Assembly: GCA_025094145.1 (NCBI GenBank)
Contig: JALLLS010000004.1
Location: 62,001-126,000, forward strand
From: Spinellus fusiger
Lineage: Eukaryota > Mucoromycota > Mucoromycetes > Mucorales > Phycomycetaceae
Reading direction: 5' to 3'
Length of the DNA stretch: 64,000 nt
Shown: one piece after another, positions 11,301 through 22,268 of the stretch
Layout of the letters: every line of letters starts with the position of its first letter
Numbering within the stretch: the stretch's first letter is position 1
The notes under the pieces: generated by a model
What the model was told of the DNA's origin: nothing
Seen by the model: the letters and a program-made list of their open reading frames with translations, nothing else
Databases searched by the model: none
Made by a program: the position numbers and the translations under genes

Positions 11301-12491
11301 TAAGTCATCTTGAAGCACTCAGACATACCTTCTCCATTGGTACTTGATCCAACAAAGATACAGAATCTGTTAGCACTGCATTCATCCATGCCAAACTTAT
11401 GAAGTACTTTGGCCATGATGGTTTTTGCATCTGTAGCATTATGTACATTAACAATTCTTGTCTGTCCATCTTCTCCAAACACCTTTACGCATGTCTGTTT
11501 TACTTTCTCCATAGACATGATGCCTCCCTCCAAAGAATTACGCTAGACACATACACATACACATAAACACAAAGAGACGGGATCAGATGGAGTGTCCATT
11601 TCAGTATTAGACAAAAGGGTGATAAATAGAAAGACGCACCTACCTTCTGGACAATACGAGGACTTGGTGGCAATGGATAGATATCTTGTGGAGGATTACC
11701 AGGAGATATAGCTGTACGTTGCGACTTTTTTGAATCTGATCTGCCTAAGAATCTTGAGAATGAGTTGGATCTGTTCAGTATGCCTTTGGTGTCCGCTGAT
11801 CTGGAGAGTTTATCAGGATGAGGACTGGTGATATTAAAGCCTTCATGCTTTCCATGATTATCCAAATGAGCACTAGACACATTACTTGTCGTTGTATAGG
11901 TGGCTGAGAGTGGAGTGCCTGTATAAAAGGGAGCTCGAGAATCGTAGCTACCACTTCTCTGGTCAGAAGGAGGAATGTAGCTGGCCTGCTATTCCATAGG
12001 CATGTGTGAGCTTGTTTAGGGTGAAGAGGAGGCTTGTCTATCTCTTACTTTTGCTCGGGCTGCTCTCACTACAGAAGCATAGCACTCATGTCGAAGGGAC
12101 TTTATAGCAATAAGAAGACGCACACGCTCACCCACAGTTGAAACAGGCATTGTCTTTATGGCCTCATAGTCTAGATCCAATACTACCAAGCCAGAAATGC
12201 CATTTTCTAATAGATTACACAGTCGTGAGACCATTACTTTTTCTCTATAGGCATAGTATCAAAGGACTACTTGCCAATAAATACACTGCCCAGCCGTCCC
12301 ATGTTCACTTGAGTGAGCCATTCAGCAACTCGGTTTTCAGACCAACCCCGCACTTCCTCAAGCGTATATCGTTTCTTCAGTGACTCTGCATGAGTGGGTG
12401 TTGTTGGAGAAGCCATTCTTGGAGAATACTGAGGGAAACTGCGTGCTGATGGTGATGATGGCAGCTGAACTATATTCGAAGGCAGAGACAT
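8339..12491 (-). CDS. MAPKKK of the Ste11/Byr2 family (SAM, Ras-binding, kinase)
   Basis: Multi-exon gene with start ATG at 12489-12491 and stop TGA at 8339-8341. Domain order: a SAM domain ([18 protein letters not shown] ... [18 protein letters not shown] ... [13 protein letters not shown], about 12370-12060), a Ser-rich linker, a Ras-association/RBD-like module ([20 protein letters not shown] ... [15 protein letters not shown], then [13 protein letters not shown] ... [10 protein letters not shown], about 11500-11130), and a long acidic/Ser-rich linker. The C-terminal kinase has [61 protein letters not shown] and [20 protein letters not shown]. The kinase closely resembles fission yeast Byr2. 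Known members act downstream of Ras and an adaptor in pheromone, filamentation and cell-wall MAPK cascades. All catalytic residues are present, so it should be active. Confidence 0.93.
9343..9370. repeat. GGGA microsatellite in a MAPKKK intron
   Basis: A short run of GGGA units lies between two kinase-domain exons, within an intron of the MAPKKK gene. Confidence 0.75.
10015..10110 (-). repeat. In-frame 12-bp repeat inside the MAPKKK linker
   Basis: Tandem 12-bp units encode KAEE five times in a row, next to VEEA units, in the linker just upstream of the kinase domain. The period is a multiple of three, so copy-number change would keep the frame. The peptide is predicted to be a charged helix. 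Confidence 0.85.
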
Positions 12492-13226
12492 TGCCAGAGA
12501 GAAACAGAAAAAAAAGGGCTCGTTACCATGGAGCAACGCCACAATGAAGCTACCACGGTAGAACTGAGTTTCAATCATACTACAGCCGTTGGACTTTAAC
12601 TGTAGACAATGTTAAAAAAAATAGCTCCATTGAATTTGCAGACACAATAAACACTTCAAGTTAAAGTCGTTGCTTCTTGGAAAAGTCTATTAAAAGCTTA
12701 TCTCTTTTCAACACCATCTATTGTGGTTGTAAAAGATGAAACCTAGGAAGAATAATTCTTAGAAGACAAACTCAATGAGATCAATGAGGCCACCAGTATG
12801 GAAAAGCAACTATTCCCAATAGACTTGCAAACCTTTTTTTTTGGATGCTATCCCGAAAACAACAGATATATGGACAATAGCTTCATATATTAATACCCAA
12901 ATCATCAGCTTATTTGAGAACTGGGCTCTGTAGTAGTTGAAAAGATCACTACAAAATACACTACAAAATACTACTGAAATGTTTATCACCAGCTGTCTGA
13001 TCACCACAGACCAACAAGAAAGAGATAGTAATAGTGAAGCATTTATATTCTTTAATTATAGAGAAATGTTTGGAGTATAAAATGATGCTTCTACATTTAG
13101 GATGACATTGGTATATGAATAGGTGTAGTTATCAACTTGTTCCCATCATTACTGTCCTCCACTTCACCAACTGAGCCAAAGCCGGATCTCTCAGTTGTTC
13201 CCATCAAGAGAATTATCAGTATTAAG
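12492..13226. other. Spacer upstream of the MAPKKK
   Basis: AT-rich. It holds the MAPKKK 5' flank and the 3' flank of the secreted-protein gene. No gene recognised. An in-frame ATG upstream of the chosen MAPKKK start (12576-12578) would add 29 residues, but they show no family similarity I can see. Confidence 0.5.
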
Positions 13227-13797
13227 TTAAATCTCACAACAGTCCTGAGTAGGCTCTTCAGGAGTAGGGGCTTTGGGAGAGCCCTTATGGATACCAATGT
13301 TCTTACTCAAGACAGCTAAGAAATGATAACATTATTTGCATCTGTTATGTGCGCTCTTCAATTTACTTACTGTCTTCTCTCTCATCTCGATGTTGTAAGA
13401 TACGGCGAAGAAGTGAATTACCACTAAATCAAGAAACATGAATAAAAGATGACTATGACTTTTTTCAATACTTACATGGCATTCTCGAGAATTCTGTTTT
13501 TGGGATCATTTATTTCCCTGGATAATCATACATATGTTAATTCAATACCAACCAAGTGTGTATTGAGGATATACCTTTTAACAGTGTGACTCTGTCCACC
13601 TATCAACATTTCTCCATTTCTGAGCTGCGTACTGAATTGTTTATTAGTACAAGCCAGTAAAAGAGACATGCAGATGGATATTATTGATAATGAATGCCTT
13701 ACATTTGGATGTTGGAATTATACTTGTCATTCAAAATAGGAGAAGCAGAGATAAGAGAGACCAGGGCAAAGATGGTAATCACAATAGATTTCAACAT
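13227..13797 (-). CDS. Small secreted protein, five exons, unknown function
   Basis: Start ATG 13795-13797. A clear signal peptide (MLKSIVITIFALVSLISAS) is followed by four short exons joined by good GT-AG introns: ITQLRNGEMLIGGQSHTVKR, EINDPKNRILENAI, GNSLLRRILQHRDERED, then a last exon ending PEEPTQDCCEI with stop at 13227-13229. The predicted product is about 110 residues and ends with two adjacent cysteines. The last intron has two nearby AG acceptors (CTTAG and TTGAG). The second would switch frame and give a longer C-terminus, with a hydrophobic stretch around FNLILIILLMG, ending at 13097. I recognise no domain. Small secreted proteins of this sort are candidates for wall or environment-facing roles, but that is inference. 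Confidence 0.65.
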
Positions 13798-16276
13798 AGT
13801 AGCAAGATAATGGCAGTTAAAGAATAGAATGAATAAAAAAAACAGGTCTTTAGACTACCTTTTTATACTAATTTCTTCATGTTCTAGAATGCTTGTGTCT
13901 ATTAGCTATAATATTCTGCCTTTAAGATACTAATTTTTAAGCGTTTGTTTCTTCCGTTGAATAGCCGTTGTCTTAAGACATTTTTTTATTGGCATCTTTA
14001 TTCTCTTTTAACAAATTACTATTTGTGTCAATCTGCTGAATGGCCCAGTTGACGTTCTTTGTAGTAATTATCTTAGTATACACTTTTATACAATGATTGA
14101 TTATCTTGGCTAATTAAAGACTGCAATAGTATTCAGTGTATTAACTATTGCCTGTTTTTCTTCATTCTTATTATTATTAAGACATCACTTTAGTATCTGC
14201 ATGAATATCCTAATAGAGTTATTAAGCAACACGAAGATTTATGAAGTTTTCCTCTCTCTTATTCATAAACTTTATTTAAAACATAGATATTCATAGTTGG
14301 ATTTTTTATTCTTTTATCTTCTAAAGAGTTCTATTTTATTGACACCTTTATAGACTATAGTGATGTTTTAGAGTTCATCTCTTTTATTTTCTTAAAGCTA
14401 TTATTCTAAATGATCTGCTCCAAGACCATACTATGGTTTTATGTAGTAATAGATAATCGATTTACCATGGTATAGGCATGATAAACGGGGATATCAATCA
14501 GCATAATACAACATCTTAAGCATGTGAACTCGATCATAACTAAGAATAGTCCCAGTTGTCGTGTGTCTAGCATTATAAAATTATGTATTGTGGCATACAA
14601 CTGTATTACTTTATAAAATGAGCCAAGCCAATAAATAGTTGAGTGACCTGATTGCCATCATGAGGTGGAAATACTATAGCATGATAGATACCAAAGATGA
14701 AACCACTAAATACTTGTTACTTAACACTAAAAATACATAGGCCATTATGCAAAACCAAAAACAAAGGGTGTATTTGATAATATGAAGTTTATATTTTTCA
14801 AAGAGATAAGCCATGATTTTCACATCTAGTTATATCGTTTCTTTATATAAGACATCTGTTTATTAAGCATCTTTACACAGCCATACATCGCACCAAGATT
14901 TCTGTCCAGGAAATATATATTAGACACAAAGTCATTTGCAGAAGAATAAAAAGAAAAAAGGCAGAACTAGTCTCAAGAGAAAAAATAAACAACATTAATA
15001 TACATTAGTCTATGATATGTCTTTATTTTCAAGGACAAGAGTAGTAAGAAAATATCAGAGAGAAAAGGAGAGGTGTGGAAGTGACTGGTCTAGTAAGCAT
15101 ATCAGATTGCCTATGGTACTGCCCCCAAAGGCAATATCTTAGAAGGATTATAGGATGGCCAGTGGGTCTCCAGCCAAAAAAAAAGTGAAAATAATGACAG
15201 GCGTAACCTACACTCCAGGGATATCTGTGGTGGACAGTAGTGACAGAGGTAGCATATCTTATATTCATATAAAAGGATACACTTATCTTCTGCTTTTTTA
15301 AGGAGTATTCATAGGGTGTTTGACTTGCTGCTGGTTATGCTCCTCATTCACTAAATGTTATGTTGGAACTGTTTGAATGCCATAAAATCGCCTTCAGAGT
15401 CTATGTATGGGACGACATCTAGGACAACTTATCCTGCGCTCATACAAGTACAGTATACTGAAATACTTCAATAGAGGATGGTAGATATAAAAATATTATT
15501 ATTCAAATACTTGCACTATCTATTGGATGAGTGTAGCGATCACTACAAAGAAGTATTCTTTTGTTTGGTATAAGAGACAAAAGAGATACAGCCATAGAAG
15601 ACAGGAAGAAGGTTCTGTTAAATGTGCTAGCTGTGGATAATTCAATCACAAGGCTACAAAAGCATAGGAACTTTCCTTCTTACTATAAACTCATGTACAA
15701 TTCACTAGAATGATAAAGCGAGATATATTTCTCATACAAGAGAACAAGGTCCTCTTCACACATAGAAAGATCAAAATGAATAACACCTTAAGAAATACAA
15801 TAATTTGTGCACAGTTATCTTTAAACTATTATCTACTTTTTCATAATCATCAACCTGTAGACAACTAGAAGTTATTGAAAAACTGAAAATTAAACAGGAT
15901 AGTGTATTGGATTGACCACCATATTATACTAAACATTAAAAAATTACTATATAAACGGACATTTAGGATCTTAATCTTACAATGAACATTAAATAAGTAA
16001 ATCCCAATAAAACAGTTATGGTCAGTTACAAAAGGCAGGCTGAAGAAAGAAATTATTTAAAAAAATAACTTCATCTTGAGTTATCTAAGATGCGTTTGTG
16101 GGCACTTTGTATTAATATGTGATGATTGTCTTAATCATAGACCTATTAATAAATAATTCATTTTGGGACATTTAGTACTATAGAATTTGTAATCCTTTAA
16201 TATTATTGTGCTAAACTTGTCTCAAAATGTCCTAATGTTTTCCAAAAAACAGTGAACAGTGTAAGCCTGAAGTATA
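13798..16276. other. AT-rich gene desert left of the Tc1 element
   Basis: No gene I can support. A short Cys-containing fragment (KCASCG then NHKATK, about 15620-15650) could be remnant zinc-finger coding sequence but is interrupted by stops. The region is probably old, decayed repeat sequence. Confidence 0.5.
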
Positions 16277-17855
16277 CAGTCACATAACATTAGAAAGAGT
16301 ACGACCCCATAGTTTATATAATTTTAAACATGATTCATCTTTTTCCTATCACAAAGTCATATTCCATTAATCAATATCAAATGTCAAACGCAGAATCCTC
16401 AACTAAGAACTTTAGAGTTTATGATAAGCTTAAAGAAAGAGAGTAATAAGATGTTTGTTGGCTTGAAAAAAGAAAACTACTCCATGGGTATCATTTCATA
16501 GGTCGTTGGCATTATTAAGACTACTGTCTAGAATATTATTAGTAGAATCAAGACCACTAGTACACCTCTACCAAATCCTAGTTCAGGTTTACCAAATAAA
16601 CTTAACGAGAGAGACATCAGACGACTTGAGGCCATTATAAGAGGCAACTATTTGCCTCTTATAACTATATTAATTTAGAACTTAAGGCACATGAGATAAT
16701 CATCTGTAGAGCAACATTCATCAAATACACACACCAGGTTGGGTTTGATTCTTACTTAGCAGCACACAAGCCAAAGTTTTGTAAAAAAAAAAACATAAAG
16801 AAAAAGACTTTGTTGGGCAGAGCAACAGGTCAATTGGACCCTTGAGGAGTGGAGACGCATTGTGTGGTCTGATGAGTCACGGTTTGAAGTAGAGGGTTGC
16901 CAGGGAGGAACCAGAGTGATTCAAAAGATCGGAGAAAGATATAAGGCTGCTCATATCATACCTACAATCAAATGGGGAAAAGGTAGCATAATGATCTGGA
17001 GCTGTTTCTGGGCGGGTGGATTTGGGCCTTTGGTCTTTGTTGATGGCACTGTAAATCAGAACATATATGTCAATATGTTGGCAAAGAACTTTATTTTATG
17101 ATTCATTGAATTGAACTAGAAAGAAGATGGGGCTTTCTGTCCTATGTGACTATACAACACGGTGAAAAAAGACACATCATATTAAAGACTTTGAGTAACA
17201 TCCCACACAAAGCCCTGACTTGAACCCAACTGAACACATATGGTATGCCTTGGAAATATGAATTGAATTAAGAGGAGCATCTATCACCAATATAGAAAGT
17301 TTGGAGGCTCTACTTGCAGAGGAATGGGAGAAAGTTGGTGTTGAACTTGCATAATAATAAATTTAAAGCATGACAGATAGATGACAAGCAGTCATTGATG
17401 CCAAAGGAGGCCATACGAAATATTAGATAAAAACCTTTTTATATATATTACTATAAACAATATGTTAAACCAACTTTGTGTTGAATTTGAGGTTATTAGT
17501 ATGTATTTTGAGGTTGTAGCCTTTTCATGCATAAAGCATATTTTTCTCAGGATTTCAAAAAAGAAAAATCGTACCCTTTGTCATGAAGACTTTTCGCCAT
17601 ATTTGGAAGGATCACTCTTGAGAATTAAAACTGATCCATTGCCAAAAACAAGAAGAGGACTCTATCGAACATCAAGAGGTGTCGATAGTTCACAGTATTT
17701 TTGATAGTTAACCCCTGAATACATATCATTAGAAAAGTATAAAAGATGTAGTTATTTCATTCAATAAACAACAGAGTTTAACTACACGTTCTACTGTTCC
17801 GTATACCTTTGCCCTAAAAACCCAAAAACGACACCTTTCTAATGTTGTGTAACTG
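16277..17855 (+). mobile_element. Tc1/mariner element, degenerate, with TIRs and TA target site
   Basis: Both ends carry matching terminal inverted repeats. The left end (CAGTCACATAACATTAGAAAG) pairs with the right end (CTTTCTAATGTTGTGTAACTG) over 21 positions with two mismatches. TA dinucleotides flank both sides (16275-16276 and 17856-17857), as expected for Tc1/mariner insertion. The element is 1,579 bp. The interior encodes a broken DDE transposase. Confidence 0.9.
16381..17353 (+). pseudogene. Tc1-like transposase, inactivated
   Basis: Fragments of a Tc1 transposase lie in order: PLPNPSSGLPNKLNERDIRR (N-terminal HTH region), WSDESRFEVEG (first catalytic Asp), GKGSIMIWSCFWAGGFGPL, DGTVNQNIYVNML, then QSPDLNPTEHIWYALE (later acidic residues of the DDE triad). 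Stops and frame changes separate the fragments, and the segment between the second and third blocks has lost the usual QDGAPCH-type motif. The protein cannot be made intact. It was identified by family motifs and agrees with the TIRs around it. Confidence 0.85.
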
Positions 17856-17890
17856 TATGCCTTAATTGACTGTTTATAACTAATTAAATA

Positions 17891-18024
17891 AACTCTTTCC
17901 AGAAATTATTGGTGCAAAAATAAAAATAAAAAAATAAAAACAGTATAAAAGTGCACTAATTTTCACAACTATTTGTGCACCAAATTCATTTTTAATTTTC
18001 CACTAATAATTTCTGGAAAGAGTG
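17891..18024. mobile_element. 134-bp MITE-like element
   Basis: Terminal inverted repeats of about 22 bp (left AACTCTTTCCAGAAATTATT, right ending AATAATTTCTGGAAAGAGTG) are flanked by TA on both sides (17889-17890 and 18025-18026). The interior is AT-rich with no coding capacity. An internal GTGCAC pair adds a second, smaller palindrome. The TIR differs from that of the Tc1 element 35 bp upstream, so it belongs to another family. Confidence 0.8.
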
Positions 18025-20534
18025 TATGTTATCATTAATTAAAATGCCAGTTTAGTTACACGACACGTTGTAGACTATCCTACAACACGATGAAATATTA
18101 ACTGTGATCAGTTGTGTGTGGCCATTTATTTGTTCTATACACCAGGAGATTTTTCTGGCTTTTAGGCGGGGATATCTCCTTCCTTTTACGTCTAAAAATC
18201 ATTGCCTTTTATGGAACGGTGTTTAAAATCAAAGGTTTGCAAGTATATAAATAATTATTTCTTTTTGTGGATACCTCATTATCAAATTGTATTATCAATG
18301 GAATATATTGTTTATGAATAGAATTGTTTATTATAATAGTATAGCTAATACTATATTATGACTATAGCTACTGCTGTTCTAGGCGTATTCCTTCATGGCA
18401 ATAGAATCTACAATCTAAAAGTCTTATGATTTATCCTTGGGAGATAGATAACTATGCTCAGGAGTATACCCTAGAGACCCTAGATAGTATAGAAGACCGT
18501 TTGAGACTGACTTGAAAGGAGTCTTTACTTGCCTAATAACAATACAATGAGTGCCTTGTGGAATACATTGAGCTCAAGCCCAGAAAAAGACACTGCTTAC
18601 TTTTTTATCACTAGAATAGCCTTTGGTAGTGTCTATCACCTCCCTCTATTGTTTTTCTTTGTTAATAATGGCACAATACCTTGCTCAGTTATGCTCATTT
18701 TTACATGTGCTTGAGAGTTAAGTTGTATGTACAGTGTGAGAAATAACAGAATAATAACAGACCAAAGAATAAAAAAAATCTCTTGGTGTGTAAGTAAATC
18801 GCTTTAGCTTTCACTTTCCAATAATTTGTTAAGTCAAATTTACAAGTCAAACAACTCACACTCTATTTGCCTTGGATCTAAAGGACAGTATTGGAAACAA
18901 TACCCTGTTCTCACTAAGCACCACCGTTAATACCAGTTACAATGAGATAATTGAGGTGATTATAGATATTGAGTCAATAAATAAATAAACTGTTATCAAT
19001 GAAAGTGACTTTGGTTCTCTTTTCTGGACAATGACCACTAAAGTTAATTATGTGTGTGTTTTATAATACATCTTTCTTAAGCAGTGCTATACTGCAAATA
19101 CTGTGGGCTTATGGATAACACATTATGTTAAACAATAAATACAGTGACTGAGTTGCAATGTCAGGTTTACTTCTTTCTTTTATCCAACTTTTAGTGTTTA
19201 ATTACAGTCCACAGTCAATGCTAAAGCAGACAGACAGTGAAAAGGCTCTTCTCAAACACATTGGCCAACCAAGGAAATATTATGATTTTATTGTTCATGT
19301 ATTTCTTTATATATCCCAAAAATATTTTATCGCTATGAGACAAGAGACACACAGGTCCTTGTAAGGCTTGTTACTCATATGGAGATTGACAGAAAAGAGA
19401 AGGGTATGGAGTGACAGAAGGAAAACTAATGGTTGTAATAATAATGGTACCCTATGGGAATAAAGAAAGAAAACAGGTCGAGAACAAGAAACAGTCAGTT
19501 GCTCAAGTCTTTAAAGCCTATTTTGTTTATACTCTAGGAAGCTGTTTGGATTAAAGTCTATTTTATTAAAGATGTAGACAACTACACCTTTTATATTAGT
19601 TTGGCATTTCTTCTTTGACTATGAATTTGACTATTTTGCTGTTCTCAAGCAATAGCTATGGTCTTCATAGAACATCCAAGCAGACTGGGAAGGGTGGCTA
19701 CCCTATCCTACAGTGTGTATAATCTTGATCCTGTATTTCAAGGCCATAGAATTCCAGAAAGTGATTTTGTTGTAAAAAAAAAGGGTTTCTCTCTTCCCCG
19801 AAACATACATAGGACAAGAGGAGGGAGTCCATCTCTGAATTTAATGAAATGTTATTGTTGTATAACTTTGATCCTTATAGCTTGAAATACGTATATGAGT
19901 AGACCCAAAAATTCATACTATGTAACTTTGTAAAATATATCCTTTATTTTGTAGTAAAGGTCACTAAAGTTATCAACAGGACCACTAGAGAGATGAATCT
20001 GTAGTTGTTTGGTCTCTAGAAGGGACAAAGAAATAGAGGTTTGGATACAAAGGCTGGTCTAGAGAAATCAAAGAGGGTACATGAACAGGAACACAACACA
20101 CGATTTGATCACAACGGGTAACTAGGCAACTGTTCTTTAAGCAATTCTTTTTCTTTCTAAAATGTTGTTGTAGTCTGCATTACTTTGGTAGTTCTGATTA
20201 AGCAAATGACTTGTGAAATTTCGTTTTGTTCTCTTCTGCTCGGATATTAATATCTGCTAATTACACTGTCTGTTGTTATTCATAACTTCTACCCTCTTTT
20301 TTTTGTTTGTCTTTGTCTGGCATATAAACCAACAATTGTGATCTGGTGAGTATTTGTGTATGTTTATTATGTCTGACATGTTAGTCAGTTTCTATTTTAT
20401 ATTCTTTTATTTTAATAAACCCAGTGAATCCGTTACAAAGGCAAGAAGAAGCTGCCAGTACAAGGGTAATACGATACACACAGAGTGCATTAATACATCT
20501 CGAACTAATTACTTTTATTATTATTTTATTATTG

Positions 20535-21012
20535 AAAAGGGGTATTGGCACCTAAGAATATTGGATTATGATCCTACCAAACTACCTGTAATTGCTTATG
20601 GTACAAGAATAAAGGTAAAAGATGCTGCCAGGTTTAAAGGTCATCGTGTTGGTTTGACGAGAGTTTTATATCAACCATTGAAAAAAAGAGACAAAAAGGT
20701 GGAGATCTTCTTCTGGTTGATGTTGATGAGTTCTTTACATCGATGGTAAGCATGATTGACCTCTCACTCAATATGAAAAGCTCTTTTAACAGTTACTCTG
20801 TTTTGTTTTCTTTTTTTGTTCTCAAGATCTGCCATACTTGCAACACAGACAGCCTCACTGAGGTATTCATAAATTTCAACAGTATCCGCGCTTGCCAAAG
20901 TTGCGGAATTGTTTGGAACAGAGATGTGAATGCATCAAAAAATATCTATACGATTGCAGAAGAGGCTTTGAATGGTCGCCACCGACCAGTTCCATTCTGT
21001 CGAGAAGAATAG
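20535..21012 (+). pseudogene. Fanzor / TnpB-like RuvC nuclease, C-terminal part, frameshifted
   Basis: The translation shows the Fanzor C-terminal block order: YDPTKLPVIAYGTR, FKGHRVGLTRVLYQPLKKR, then (after a frame change at about 20697) LLLVDVDEFFTSM with the RuvC Glu. A GTAAGC...CTCAAG intron (20746-20826) follows, then ICHTCNTDSL, ACQSCGIV and WNRDVNASKNIY, with four zinc-ribbon cysteines and the final RuvC Asp. The stop is at 21010-21012. The N-terminal half is not recognisable upstream. The frame change between RDKK and GDLLL leaves it inactive as read. Fanzors are RNA-guided nucleases in eukaryotes and some viruses. This fragment supports the family but not activity. Confidence 0.85.
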
Positions 21013-21224
21013 ATATTTGTATTCATATCATATCATATCGCCACATCGAAAGTGGTTTCCTTCGGGATTTAGATATTTACAGGTAAATTTACATAATAAT
21101 TCTTATTTATTTAAAAACTAACATGAATACATTTCACTTTATTTGCTCCTTTTCAAATCTATGCCATTTTTAAACAATTGTATTTCGACTATTTCCTTTT
21201 ATATCCTAAAGACCTCCTGGTGTG
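21013..21224 (+). ncRNA. Candidate Fanzor omega-RNA region at the element right end
   Basis: This noncoding segment runs from the Fanzor stop to the right TIR. It is strongly conserved with copy 2 (45494 to about 45680, opposite strand) even though the coding part there is decayed. It includes a small CCAC/GTGG hairpin near 21043-21057. In TnpB and Fanzor systems the guide RNA overlaps the ORF 3' end and the element right end. The assignment here is inference from position and conservation only. Confidence 0.3.
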
Positions 21225-22268
21225 TAATGCACGAGCTACTAGAATAAACAATCCTGATATATTTTATTTTCATTAAGGAATACTAAGCTTATGAAAGTTT
21301 CTATTGAGATAACAGAAGCATTTTAATAGCACAGATGTTTAGAGCAAAAGTTCATAGAAATCAATACAATCAGTTTATTTATTAATAGTGTTTCGTTAGG
21401 AGATGTTTGTTGTCTTTATATCAAGTCCCGATACCATATTAATAAGAAGAATGTGTGACTATTTCCTATTGTTTATTATTAAAACTCTTTAGTCATGTCT
21501 TGCCTTCTAAATTTATATTTTCATATGAACAATGAATTAGCTATTATCTCATTCATTAGCTTATGGGATTATTACCCGTAAGAAGATAATTAGATCTTCT
21601 TTGGTGCTTTCGGCGGGACTAATTTTCCATTTTAGATGAGTTGACATTTAGTCATTCGAATAATTTAATTATGGTTCCAAGATATATACTATTTTATACA
21701 AAATATTGTCGCATTTCTTCCAGAAGAAAACAGTCTTATATTTATAAAGGTTTTTGCCCAGAACTTATAAACCTGTCTTTTATACAAGATTTCGTGTACT
21801 GTTATCGCTGTACTGCTCATAGTACCTTTGTAAGTCTTAATACACTACTACATAAGAAAATACTAATTTTGGATTTACAGGTGTTAATTATAGCACCATG
21901 GCTTTCTTTACTATTGATATCTAAAATACGATTTCTATGGATTTTTGGATCTTTTTTATTTATTTTATTTTATTTTATTTTATTTTATTTTATTTTATTT
22001 TATTTTTCTTTAAAAAAAAGTTTAGTTTAATTACAAATATATTTCAGGTTAGATCAGGCAGTATGATTGTTATCTCTAACTATCATCCCACTGTGTAATT
22101 ATAGGAGATTCAACGTTCTGCCCGACATTTCTATTTTGTGTTCTAGAAAGAGAGAAAAAGTTTAATATCTAGCTTTACATTTATGACCGACTATTTATAT
22201 TTTATATTTATTTATTTTAGGGATGAGTTGAGATATTTTATCTTTTACTTATTTCTGACACTACTACT
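21225..22268. other. Spacer upstream of the mitochondrial carrier
   Basis: AT-rich with no gene recognised. A TTTTA pentanucleotide microsatellite lies at about 21955-22008. Confidence 0.6.
21955..22008. repeat. TTTTA microsatellite
   Basis: About ten tandem TTTTA units. Confidence 0.9.

Larger units (their letters stand above)
18138..21224 (+). mobile_element. TIR element carrying a Fanzor (eukaryotic TnpB) relic, copy 1
   Basis: The left end TACACCAGGAG and right end CTCCTGGTGTG form short (about 11 bp) inverted repeats flanked by TA (18136-18137 and 21225-21226). The boundaries were fixed by comparison with a second copy on the opposite strand (45494-46461), which has the same ends (CACACCAGGAG) and its own TA flanks. 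Shared blocks are roughly the left 400 bp and the right 450 bp. The 2.2-kb middle (about 18580-20770) occurs only in this copy. A Fanzor C-terminal region lies close to the right end, which matches the arrangement of TnpB/Fanzor elements, where the guide RNA comes from the right end. Confidence 0.82.

Noticed and set aside
17462..17704. An 80-codon frame in the right part of the Tc1 element
   Set aside because: It lies downstream of the transposase C-terminal motifs and matches no Tc1 feature. Probably non-coding element sequence.
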